64,000 nucleotides of DNA from an uncultured Oleiphilus sp. (GTDB taxonomy: Bacteria > Pseudomonadota > Gammaproteobacteria > Pseudomonadales > Oleiphilaceae), in NCBI GenBank assembly GCA_913020045.1, contig CAJWBE010000010.1:1-64000 (forward strand), given 5' to 3'. Numbering within the stretch: the first letter of the stretch is position 1; every line of letters begins with the position of its first letter. Made by a program: the position numbers and the translations under genes. Shown here piece after piece: positions 18,933 to 29,800 of this stretch. The notes beneath the pieces are model-generated. The model made no database searches. It was not told the origin of the DNA and saw nothing but the letters and a program-made list of their open reading frames with translations.

Positions 18933-19080
18933 TTGCTCGTAAAACCTGCGGAAAGGTCCATGTATGAGTCAAGAGGCATTTCAATTGATGACAAAACACT
19001 ATCGTAAACGGGTTGGCCTGATGCTCTTAACATATGCCCATTTTTTGTTAGCGTTCATGATTATTAAGAGGCTTTACTGA

Positions 19081-19569
19081 ATGATTATTAGAGAAGCGAA
19101 GCAAAAAGATTGGGATGCTATTTGGCCAATTTTTCATGAGGTTGTCTCGGCAGGCGATACTTACGCTTATGAAACTACTACGGATAAAGATCAAGCAAGA
19201 AAAATATGGTTAGATTCGCCTCGCAAGACTTATGTCTTCGAGGAGAGCGGTGAAATACGTGCGACTTACTACTTGAAAACAAATCAGGCGGGTCCAGGCG
19301 AGCATGTTTGTAACTGCGGCTACATGGTCTCGTCTGCGGCGAGAGGACAAGGGCTTGCCACTTCAATGTGTGAGCACTCTCAAAAAGTCGCGCAAGCATT
19401 GGGTTATCGAGCAATGCAGTTTAATTTTGTCGCGTCGAGTAATGAGGGTGCGGTGCGCTTATGGGAAAAGCTTGGTTTTGAAACCGTCGGCCGTTTACCC
19501 AACGCATTTAAGCACCCTGTTGAGGGCTATGTGGATGCTCTGGTCATGTTCAAACACTTTGTTGAATGA
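19081..19569 (+). CDS. GNAT-family N-acetyltransferase
   Basis: 'CNCGYMVSSAARGQGLATSMCEHSQKVAQALGYRAMQFNFV'. Confidence 0.92.
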   Translation: MIIREAKQKDWDAIWPIFHEVVSAGDTYAYETTTDKDQARKIWLDSPRKTYVFEESGEIRATYYLKTNQAGPGEHVCNCGYMVSSAARGQGLATSMCEHSQKVAQALGYRAMQFNFVASSNEGAVRLWEKLGFETVGRLPNAFKHPVEGYVDALVMFKHFVE

Positions 19570-19667
19570 GACAGTCTAAGCTTTTAAAGCGGGCATACGT
19601 GTCGGCTTGCTTTAGTACTTCTGAGTGCGATTAAGGCACCTCTTGAACGAGCCTTTCTATAAGGCCT

Positions 19668-20171
19668 TTAGAGCTCTTCTTGTTTTCGCATCGATTCTTT
19701 CAACGCTGACTTTGCTGATGCCTCGTTGGATCGATAGCGTCCCTCTAAATCCGAAAGCTTTTCGCGAATGCGTTTTTCCGAGTGACGAAGCTGTTTGCGT
19801 TGCAGTGACGAACCACCGCGTTTGTATAGTTTTTTGACTGATTCTACTTTATCCAATTCTTTCTGAAGTTCGTTTCGTCGGTCGGCATAGTTGCTTTTGA
19901 GGTTCTTTAGACGGTGCCTTTGCCGACTAATACTGTTTTTTAACTCTCGCTTTTTTCTGCTGCTATGCATCTCATCAGCAAGCTGAGAAGCGTTAGGCGT
20001 CGATAATTGCATGTTATTTCGTCTAGGTGCGTCGACTTGAATGACTTTAGAATTCTTGCCGCAAGGGCTGTCGGAGAAAACACTAGTATCGTCTTCAAGG
20101 CACTGAAATATTTGCGCTGCAGCCGTTGAAGAAAAAAGCGTGATGCATAAAAGAGCAGAAATATACTTCAT
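19668..20171 (-). CDS. DUF4124-like secreted protein with coiled coil
   Basis: MKYISALLCITLFSSTAAA signal peptide, 'QIFQCLEDDTSVFSDSPCGKNSKVIQV', then coiled coil; internal ATG preferred as start. Confidence 0.8.
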   Translation of the reverse strand: MKYISALLCITLFSSTAAAQIFQCLEDDTSVFSDSPCGKNSKVIQVDAPRRNNMQLSTPNASQLADEMHSSRKKRELKNSISRQRHRLKNLKSNYADRRNELQKELDKVESVKKLYKRGGSSLQRKQLRHSEKRIREKLSDLEGRYRSNEASAKSALKESMRKQEEL

Positions 20172-20338
20172 AAAAAGTCCTTTTTTATAAGCGTGTCCAT
20201 ACGACTTATTAGTATATAGAGAAAAATAGTAATGAAACTGGAACGTGGTCATTCTTTGATATTTTAGGCAGCTAAGCCATCTATTAGTATTTGTCGTTGC
20301 TGGTGACGTCAATTGAACCCTTAGGAAGTCAATCTTGC

Positions 20339-20360
20339 TGAAACCAAGGCTTTGGTTTCA
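20339..20360. promoter_or_regulatory. perfect 9-bp inverted repeat upstream of the TPS operon
   Basis: TGAAACCAA-GGCT-TTGGTTTCA in the divergent intergenic region 20172-20548. Confidence 0.45.
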
Positions 20361-20548
20361 TACGAGAATTTGTGTAATTGATGAGATTAACCTGCAGAAA
20401 ATAAGCCTTTTGGCCGGATAAAAAACTAGCGCTATTCGGTTTAGATCTTAAAATTATTCAGTTTTTCGCGGTGTTTTTATCCGCATTGTGTTAAATTTCT
20501 AATTATTATAATAATACGAGGTGCATACCTCGATAGAGCTAATTTCTG

Positions 20549-22030
20549 ATGTTTAGACTCTCTACTTGCCGACCCAGTTTGTACTTTATTATCGCCATGC
20601 TGAGCCTTTCCTCATGCAGCGACCACGACTCAGTATCGAGTAAGAAACTAAAAGCTGAAGACATTAACGAAGTTAATCCGTCGCAATCTTTGCAAGGGCA
20701 GGACAACGCTGTTGTTGAAGGAGTCGTTGACCAAGCCTCTAAGACTCAAAAGAATTTACAACATACTCAATCAGATGAAATAGCTGCGCGCAGTTCAGGC
20801 ATCCAAGATGGGGGCGCTCTCAGCCTTATGGTGCGCGAGCCGACATTGAAGCCCAATGACAGTCGTGACGCTAAAAGTGACAGCGCAACTTTTAGTGTTA
20901 AGTCTGAAAGGGGACCGCCGAGTGAAAAAACTAAATCAGTTAATAGCGTCTTGCTTCCTCAGACACAGACAGAAAACCCAGTATTTGGCTTTACGAACAA
21001 TGTTCAAGAAAAACGCATCACGACTTACCAGCTAGATTCACGATCAGGAATGTTGTCGAGTGTTGCGATTAAATCGACAAACTTCCTTCCAATCTCTATA
21101 GCGCTTCACCCAACGAAACCTTACCTTTACGCGGCAGATCTTGATAATAATGCTGTCGTCGTTTTTTCTTTTGATCCGCTTACTGGCACTTTAATGCGTC
21201 AATCGGCTGCCAAGGCTAGTGTCGCTGAAAAGGATAGTTCTGCTAAATCGAGTTATGTTTCGCTGGGGCCGAAAGGACGTTTTGTTTACGTTGCGAATCA
21301 GCTTACCAATACGCTTACCGGAGAGTTCAAAACAAGTATTTCCGTGTTGAGCGTCGATGAAAAAACAGGCTCGTTGTCTTTCATATCCTCTGTTTATCCA
21401 CCTTATAACAATTGGTCTATTGCGACTCATCCGGCGGGAACGTTTACTTATGTTCCTAGTTATAACCAAAGCTCAATCACGGCTTACGCTATCCAAACGT
21501 CAGAGGGCGCGCAGGAAATTTTTACTAAAATAGGCGCAACTAATTCAGGGGCCGGGCCAAGCTCGGTGACAATTTCGCCTGACGGCAGGTTCGCTTACAG
21601 TGCCAATCTAAAAAGTAATTCGGTGTCAGCGTTCTCGGTCGATGGCTTAAGCGGACAGCTAACCCTAGTCAGCAATGAATCAACGCGAACGGTTAATTCT
21701 GCGGGGAATAAGCCTTTGTTTATCGAAATGCACCCGTCAGGAAAGTTTGCTTACACGGCCAATTACGGTTCGGGCAGTATCTCAGTTTTTAGTATTAACG
21801 CTGAAACGGGTGCGCCAACTGCTCGCTCTTCGGTTGATTCGGCAGTCACGCCGGGGACGCAAATTTCTTCATTGACCTGCGACCCGAGCGGGCAGTTTTT
21901 ATATGCCATGACACCTGGGTCAGGTATCTGGATATTTGCGATTAACGAAAAGAACGGTTCTCTGACAGAAATAGCACGCGACGTCGGGCAGTCAGACTTA
22001 AGAATAGTATTCACCAAGGCATTACCATGA
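20549..22030 (+). CDS. lactonase/YVTN-type beta-propeller lipoprotein
   Basis: Lipobox 'MLSLSSC'; repeated 'HPTKPYLYAADLDNNAVVVFSFDPLTGTL', 'SPDGRFAYSANLKSNSVSAFSVDG', 'HPSGKFAYTANYGSGSISVFSIN' blades. Confidence 0.9.
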   Translation: MFRLSTCRPSLYFIIAMLSLSSCSDHDSVSSKKLKAEDINEVNPSQSLQGQDNAVVEGVVDQASKTQKNLQHTQSDEIAARSSGIQDGGALSLMVREPTLKPNDSRDAKSDSATFSVKSERGPPSEKTKSVNSVLLPQTQTENPVFGFTNNVQEKRITTYQLDSRSGMLSSVAIKSTNFLPISIALHPTKPYLYAADLDNNAVVVFSFDPLTGTLMRQSAAKASVAEKDSSAKSSYVSLGPKGRFVYVANQLTNTLTGEFKTSISVLSVDEKTGSLSFISSVYPPYNNWSIATHPAGTFTYVPSYNQSSITAYAIQTSEGAQEIFTKIGATNSGAGPSSVTISPDGRFAYSANLKSNSVSAFSVDGLSGQLTLVSNESTRTVNSAGNKPLFIEMHPSGKFAYTANYGSGSISVFSINAETGAPTARSSVDSAVTPGTQISSLTCDPSGQFLYAMTPGSGIWIFAINEKNGSLTEIARDVGQSDLRIVFTKALP

Positions 22031-23817
22031 AAGCGAGAATAACGAGTCTTCTATCCTCAAGACCCACCACTAAGCAGCCTAAGGGACAGTCTTCTCGTTT
22101 GACGCCTCTGCATTCCTTTGTCGTTTTTGCACTGTTTGTATTCTCGCAAATGGTAAGTGCGGCAACGCCTGCTGATATTGAGGCGGCTCAGCGCCAAGCA
22201 GAGTTGATCCAGAAACAGGAACAAGAGCGTCTGCGAAATGAACGAGAAGAGCTGCGCCGCAAAACGGAGCGGGTTGATGGAATGGATACCGATGCGTTAA
22301 TTCCAGACGTTTCAGTGCCTGAAATAGGCGCACCTTGTCGCAATATAGATGTCATTACGATTAGTAACTCACCAAATATGTCAGAGCGTTTTCGCGATAA
22401 AATTAATGAGCAGTTCACTGGGCGTTGTTTGAACGTCAGTGATATTGAACGGATTTTGGGAGAGATCACGAAGCACTATATTGACCGGGGTTATGTCACG
22501 ACGCGTGCTTATCTTGCCCCTCAAGATTTAACGAAAGGGCATCTTACAATTCTGGTAATAGAAGGCCTTATCGAACAGGTTGATGTGCAAGATGGCGGCG
22601 CGAACAGTGTAGCGCCAAAACTAGTTTTTCCTGCAGCTGATTCAGAGTTACTTAACCTAAGAGACTTAGAACAGGGGATCGACCAGATAAATCGCCTGGC
22701 TTCCAATAATGCCCGGCTTGATATTCAGCCCGGGGAGAAGCCCGGTCAGAGTCGAGTGGTGGTGCAAAATACGGTTAGCTCTCCTTACCATTTTAGTGCA
22801 ACGTTTGATAATCAAGGTTCTAAGTCAACAGGCAGGAACCAACTGGGTTTGTCAGCGATCGGCGACAACATGCTGGGTTTCAACGATATGTTTTCGTTTA
22901 CACATCGACAATCGATTCCGCCGGACTTCAATCGTCAAAACTCCATCAGTGATAACTTAAATTTTAGCCTGCCCTACGGTTATAACACCTTGTATATCGG
23001 AGCGAGTTTTTCGGAGTACGACAGTCCAATTTCCTTACCGAGCGGCCAGGAGTTGATTTCAAGCGGTAAGACCAAAAATTTCAATATACGCCTAGATCGA
23101 GTGATGTATCGAGATCAAACCACTCGGGCATCACTTGCTAGCACGCTAACGGTGAAAGAAACAAAGAGCTACTTAGGTGGCGAGTTTCTTGCGGTTAGTA
23201 GCCGTCGACTGTCTGTATTAGATCTTGATGGCACGGTTAATACTGATCTCGCCGGTGGTGTACTAACGGCAAGCCTAGGCTATGCGCTTGGCTTGAGTCA
23301 GTTTGGCGCGTTGAATGATATTGACAATTTGCCGAACGATGCCCCGCGTGCTCAGTTTGGTAAGGTTAAATTGAGCCTAAATTATGCGCGCTCTTTCAAT
23401 CTTCTCGATCGCTTTTTTTCATTCAGTAGCGCTCTAAACGCTCAAAAGGCAAATGATACCTTATTCGGTTCAGAGCAAATTTCGATTGGCGGTATTTATT
23501 CTGTCAGAGGTTTCGTCGATAACACCTTGTCCGGTGATGACGGTTATTTTTTACGAAACGAATTATCGACGCGCCATACCTTTTCAGTGTTGGAAGAGCT
23601 GATATCTTCGAGGTTTTACTTGGGGCTTGATGGCGGGAAGGTAACGAGTAGAGGGGACGGCATTCCGGAAGGGCGAATGACGGGGATGGCCTTGGGGGTC
23701 TCGGGCGCGTGGCGCAAGCTAAGTTGGGATCTATTTAATAGCAGGCCTTTAACCTTGCCTAGTTCAATGAACAAAGAATCCAGTGAAACCTGGCTTCGTC
23801 TTACATACGCACTTTAG
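22027..23817 (+). CDS. TpsB-type ShlB/FhaC/HecB outer-membrane transporter
   Basis: Two POTRA-like regions ('DIERILGEITKHYIDRGYVTTRAYLAPQDLTKGHLTILVIEGLIE'), C-terminal beta barrel with 'SVRGF', terminal aromatic-rich strand. Confidence 0.94.
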   Translation: MKARITSLLSSRPTTKQPKGQSSRLTPLHSFVVFALFVFSQMVSAATPADIEAAQRQAELIQKQEQERLRNEREELRRKTERVDGMDTDALIPDVSVPEIGAPCRNIDVITISNSPNMSERFRDKINEQFTGRCLNVSDIERILGEITKHYIDRGYVTTRAYLAPQDLTKGHLTILVIEGLIEQVDVQDGGANSVAPKLVFPAADSELLNLRDLEQGIDQINRLASNNARLDIQPGEKPGQSRVVVQNTVSSPYHFSATFDNQGSKSTGRNQLGLSAIGDNMLGFNDMFSFTHRQSIPPDFNRQNSISDNLNFSLPYGYNTLYIGASFSEYDSPISLPSGQELISSGKTKNFNIRLDRVMYRDQTTRASLASTLTVKETKSYLGGEFLAVSSRRLSVLDLDGTVNTDLAGGVLTASLGYALGLSQFGALNDIDNLPNDAPRAQFGKVKLSLNYARSFNLLDRFFSFSSALNAQKANDTLFGSEQISIGGIYSVRGFVDNTLSGDDGYFLRNELSTRHTFSVLEELISSRFYLGLDGGKVTSRGDGIPEGRMTGMALGVSGAWRKLSWDLFNSRPLTLPSSMNKESSETWLRLTYAL

Positions 23818-23826
23818 GTAGTTATC

Positions 23827-26800
23827 ATGAATCATGTATATCGATTAGTTTGGAGCGTAAGTCGTCAAGTTTGGGTACCCGCTTCGGAGTTGACAAATTC
23901 TCGCAAGAAAGGCGCTAGCCGCAGTGCCAAGGCTTTATTATTAGCCTGTTTAGTGGCGCCTGGTCTACATTCATCGCTAGTTTTTGCGAAAGATAAGGCA
24001 ACGACGGTGGTGCCAATAAACGGAAACGCCGATGCTTATATTTCCGCGAATGGCGTTCCTGTCGTGAACATCAATACCGCTAATTCGTCTGGTTTATCCC
24101 ATAACACCTACAGTCGTTATGATGTCGAGTCGAATGGATTAGTGCTCAATAACGGAAATAGCAGTCAACTGTCGCGTCAGTCTGAATTGGCCGGACAGGT
24201 CGCCGCTAATTTAAACCTGCGACGCGAAGCTACCGTGATACTTAACGAAGTTGTATCAACGAATCGCAGCACCCTAGCGGGCTTTACTGAGGTGCTGGGT
24301 GGCAAAGCCGATGTCATCGTGGCAAACCCATATGGTATTAGCTGTGATGGCTGTGGCTTTATCAATACAGACCGAGTGACGCTGACGACGGGAGTCTCGG
24401 ATATCGGTATCGATGGCAGTTTAAGCGGCTTTTCGGTTAATCGTGGCGACATTTCAATCGAAGGGGCAGGAGCGAACGCCAGTAGCCAACAAATTTTTGA
24501 TCTGCTTGCTAGGTCGGTAAATATTTCTGCCAATATCAATGTTAGTGACGCGGGCGAACTCGGCATCACGACTGGAAGCAATGAGTGGGACTACGCGACT
24601 AGAAACGTGACAGGAAACTCTGCTGGAGAGGGGGATGTGCCAAGTTACGCGCTAGACTCATCAGCCTTGGGTGGCATGTATGCGGGACGAATTCGATTAA
24701 TTGCCACCGAGGCTGGTGTCGGCGTGCGGATGCTCGGAGACGTGGCGGCAAGCGCGGATGATTTCACCTTAACTAGCGCAGGCAAAATTGAAATTCAATC
24801 AGATATTAGCGCCCAGCAGGACCTCAAGATTGCCTCGACTTCGGCCACGGGAGTCGACGACCTTTATTTAAATGATGCAAATCTGTCCGCTCAGCGCGAC
24901 ATGAGTTTGGTGATAGAAAACGGAGATATCAATGTAAGTGAAGGGACGCTCTACGCCTCCAACGACTTATTTATTAGTGGTTCAACCTTGACTGATAACG
25001 CTACCTCAGACAACACACGTTTTGCTGGCAGCGATAACAGCATTATTGCAAATTATGTGACGGCACCGTGTGTCGCAGAAGACTGTCACTATATTAACTC
25101 AATGTCGATAGACGGCAGTATTTGGGGGGCGGGAGAGTCGTTTTCGGCTAGTGCGGAGCAGTTTGCTGTCGGCAGCAGTGGTGCCACGCTGTATGCAGGC
25201 ACGATCTTGGATTTGAGCGCAAGCCGAAACTTAAATTTTGGCACTGGAGTGCTGAGTTCGGTGGGTGATATGACGCTGAGCGCAGGCAGTAGCATTACTA
25301 CTGAGGCTGGAGATGCGCAAGGTATTCAGTCTACCGAAGGAAACGTCAGTTTGTCGGCAAGCTTGCTCAATAATGCCGGAACGATTTCATCTGATAGTGG
25401 CGGTTTAACTGCGAATGTAGGCTATCTTCTCGCGAATACCGGAACCTTACATGCCGAAACCTCAATGGAGATCGCAGACGAAGTAGGTGGCCGAAGTGTC
25501 AACCTTACAAACGATGGCGCAATGATTGTTGGTGGTGGTGATTTAAGCATTAGGGCGACCACTATTGAGAATAGGGTCGATGGTAATGTTGTCGCAACAG
25601 GAGGCTCTTTTATTCGGGCGACAAGCCTTACGAACGAAGGTACGTTTATCGCTGCAGATAGTCTGGGTGCAAACGGTATCTTTAGTCTCGACTCACTCGA
25701 GAATAGCGGAACACTGCAAGTGACAGGGAGCTTATTGAATCTGGATGTGTTTGACACCTTGGCAAACACGGGGGATCTGCTGGCTAGCAATCGCTTGCTT
25801 ATCAATGCAGGCACAGCGGCGCTCGATATTACGAATAGTGAATCGGGCTTAGTTCAAGCTGGAGGCGAATTTCGTATTGCTGGCGACAGTGTGAGCTTCG
25901 ATACACAGGCGGGTGATGTAATTGTCGACAGTGCAGACATTAATATCTTCAGCTTGGTGAATAGCGGAAGGCTGCAATCATCTCAAGATATGATCTTATC
26001 GCTTGGAACCGCGGTGACGACTACCAATACCGGTATCGTGCATGCAGGCGGAAATCTGAATTGGACGACAGTAGGGCGGCTGCTTAATGAGTCGGGGAGT
26101 ATTCTGTCAGCGTTGGAAAACCTCTCTCTAGATAGCGAAGGAATCTACAACAACGGAACGGTTTACGCGGGGAATAACTTCACTGCGAGTAGCGTAAATT
26201 ATTTTTCTAACTTCCGAGCAGATAGCACGATAAATGTCGGTGGGGATATCACGATAAATGCGGCACGATTTATTAATAGCGGGCTGGTTTACGCCGGGTC
26301 CGATATCAATATTGCAAGCTCGTATTGGTTCAGCAATGAAATCTATAGTGAGCCATCAACTTACCTAGATTGGGCTAATGCCACCGTCGTTCAGGAGACT
26401 TTAAAGACTGAGTTTGAACAATGTACCTTAACCTGTTCCTTCCCAAGTCGTTTAGATATTTATGAAGATACCATCAGAGTCAATGAAATCTTCGCGAGCG
26501 AACCATCCACAATACCGGAAATCATAGCCGGTAACGATATGAGAATTGACATCGGTTCAGTTTTGGGTGGACGTAATTATCTAGGCTTAATTTCAGCCGT
26601 GAACACGCTGACGTTAGATGGCGCAGTCTCGTTTACCAATGAAGCGTTTAGTCGTAATTCTGTTGAGTATAAGCGTCGTTATTACAAGTGGAAGTTTGAT
26701 GGCACCGGAATCACGACACAGTGGCTGTATGCGTTTGCAAATGAATTTAACTATATAGATCCAATTTTACCGTACATGGCTGGTTTGGATAACAGCTTAA

Positions 26801-29800
26801 GCTTTGGCCTTGAAGGCTCTTGGTTTTGTATTACGGGTTCTTGCAGTAGCGCTTCTGATAGCAGCGCTATGCTGAATACGAATAGGGAAGTCGCGTATAA
26901 GTATTATGCAGGCGGTGAGTCCGTATTGCAGACATTTGGCTCTAATATCAGGGCCGGTAATATTACAGGGACATTAGGCAACCTGAATAATTTGGGCATT
27001 ACCATTGGCAGCAATGACGGACCTAGTATTTCAGATGACAGTAGCAGTGTTGCTCTTACCCCATTAAGTGATGGCTCGGGAATTAGCTTTGATGGTGTAT
27101 CCATTACGATCCCAACTAACCCCAATGGCTTTTTCGTACCGACCCAAGAGACCAACGCCAACTACCTCATTGAGACCAATCCATTGTTCGGTGCCGGCTT
27201 CAACTTTGTCGGTTCTGACTACCTGCTGGATCATTATGGCTATGACCCTGCACGAAACATTCGCCGTTTGGGTGATGCGAACTACGAAGCTTACTTAATT
27301 CGCCAGCAACTGATTGCTCAAACTGGCAATAGTATTCTGACAGGGCAAGCGTCTGAAGAAGAGCAATTAATCTCTTTGATGGATAATGCACTTGAAGAAG
27401 TGACCAAAGCTAAATCTTCTGAGGATGAAAATTTCCGACTCGGTGAAGCCTTAAACGATGCTCAAATCGCCAAGCTAGAGAACGATATGGTTTGGATGGT
27501 GGCGACCACTGTAGCGGGTAAAAGAGTACTAACGCCTGTTGTTTATTTGGCACCTACCACACGAAATGAAATAAATGTTGGTGCTGTGATTGGTGGTGAG
27601 AATATCAATCTGAATTTGGCAAGGCTAACAAATACCGGCGGCACGATTATTGGGAGCGAAACAAATAAGGTTGTTTCTCAAGGAAATATTACGAATACCA
27701 GCGGAACGATTCGTGGCGGAAATGTTGATCTGAGCTCAACTGACGGCAGCATTATCAACGAGACAGCAGTGAAGGGGCATGGTGATAATACTAGCTATGC
27801 CACGGATATCGGTAAAACCGCGACCATTGAATCTACAAACACCTTAAACCTAGATGCTGGTAAAGACATCAAGGTGATCGGTGCTGAAGTGACGGCCTTA
27901 GGTGACGGGACCCTCACTGCCGGAGGGAGTATTACGGTGGATACTATTGTTGATAAGACCGTTACCTCGGTCGGTACAGCAGAAGTAGGAATCCTGAGCT
28001 ACTCAACAACGAATACGAATACCTTGACTGAAAAGAATAAGGGCTCAGCCATTAACATTGGTGGCAATGGCACTGTCGTGGCACAAGAGGTCTTATCGAT
28101 AAGAGGTTCTTCAGTTGATATTGCTGGTGAGACGCTTTTGGATGGTAAAAAAGGGCTCAAGATTCTGGATGCCGTTGATAAAGAGCGCGTGACCAAAATT
28201 ACCGATAAAAGTGAGTTATTGGGTTCAGAAAGCGATGGTGAGCTTGATGCTGACCCGATTACTGATCCGAAATCTAAAAGCAGCGCTACTCATGGCCCAG
28301 CCTATGCTAAAGCCGCAGCAAGTGCTGAAGAAAAAGCAAGCGCTGAGGGCGAGGCTGATTTCAAAATTAGCGAGAACAGCCGAATCGTCACCACCTCTGG
28401 TTCAAACACGAGTGTTGGCTCTAGCATAAAGGTCGGCGGTAAGTTAACGACGAAATCCGAAGAAGGAACATTGACCGTAAAAGGCTCAGATGTTGAGTAC
28501 GGCAGCGGCATGCTGATTGACGCAAAAGAAGTCGAGATACTTGCTGGGCAAAATGAAGAGTGGAGTGACACGACCACAACCAAAAGGTCTGTCGGCATCT
28601 ATACGGAGGGTGAGGCTGAAGCCAATGCGGGTGCGGATGCCGCTGCTAACTATGGAGCGCTTGGTATTGGTAATGATGCCAGTGCGAGCGCATCAGTATC
28701 GGCTGAGGCGTCTGGCACCGTAACCATGGGAATGCGTGTTGAAAAAGAGGTCGATACGTCTTATACGCTCACTAATAGAGGGTCAAGCTTTAAGTCTGAT
28801 GGCAATTTGGTTATCAAGGCAGACGAAGGTGTCACTTTTGTTGGGGCGAAAGTTAAATCAGAGGGCGGTATTTCGATAGACGCCAAGAATATCTCAAACT
28901 TGGCTGCAAAAGATATTCACAATACTAGTCACTCAAAAACAACTGAGACGGTTGGTTTGTATCTAGACGGTAGTGCAAGCGCTGAAGCTGAGGTAAACGC
29001 CGGTTTAAGCGCGGGGGCCTCCAATAGCGCAAGTGGTGGTGCCTCAGCGGGTGGTGAGGTCGAGGTGGGGGCTGGTTTGCGTGTGCACACTGAGTCTGAG
29101 TCAGAAACAATGAACTCTACGACACATGTTGGCAACTCCTTTGAGACGGGTGGCGATTTTAAGCGTACAGCGACAGACACGATTGTTGATCAAGCTACCG
29201 AAGTCGAGGCGGGCGGTAATATTGAGCAACGCGCTCGCGTGATTCGGGATGAGGCAGTTCATGATGTGGTGACTAAAACGACTGAATCCGAAGAGGCCGA
29301 TATAAAAGTCGGGGCCTATGCGGGTGGCTCTGCTGAGGGGTCTGCAGAAGCCGATGCGGCAGCATTGGGGCGCACTGATAAAGGGACCGGTAAAGCGGCA
29401 GAGAAGGGAGCCGGCTTTAGCGCAAAGGGTGAATACAACGAAGCGAGTGGGTTTTCTGAAGAGAAAACGGCGGTCACGAGTAAGTTTAAATCGGGTGGCA
29501 ATATCAGCTCTCATTCGGATGAAGGTACGACCTTGGTAGGCACTTCATTTGAGTCTGGGGGAGATACCAGTATTCAAGCGGCGACACTGGATTATCAAGC
29601 GGCGCAAAACTCTACAGTTGAAAGCGGTAGTTCGAACGAACTTGCGGCGTCAGCCAAGATAGCTGTTTATGGCTCGGCAGGGGTTAAGGCGGATGCTGAA
29701 TATGCACATGAGACAACCGGGTCTGAATCGACGACAGCTAAAGTCGGTTCGATCAATGCAGGCGGTAACCTAACGATTACGACTACCGGTGATGCGACTT

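Noticed and set aside
24177-24581. Minus-strand ORFs inside tpsA (also 25422-25814, 28302-28598, 29101-29514)
   Set aside because: Repetitive codon composition of the tpsA beta-helix produces open antisense frames; Ser/Leu/Pro-rich nonsense translations.
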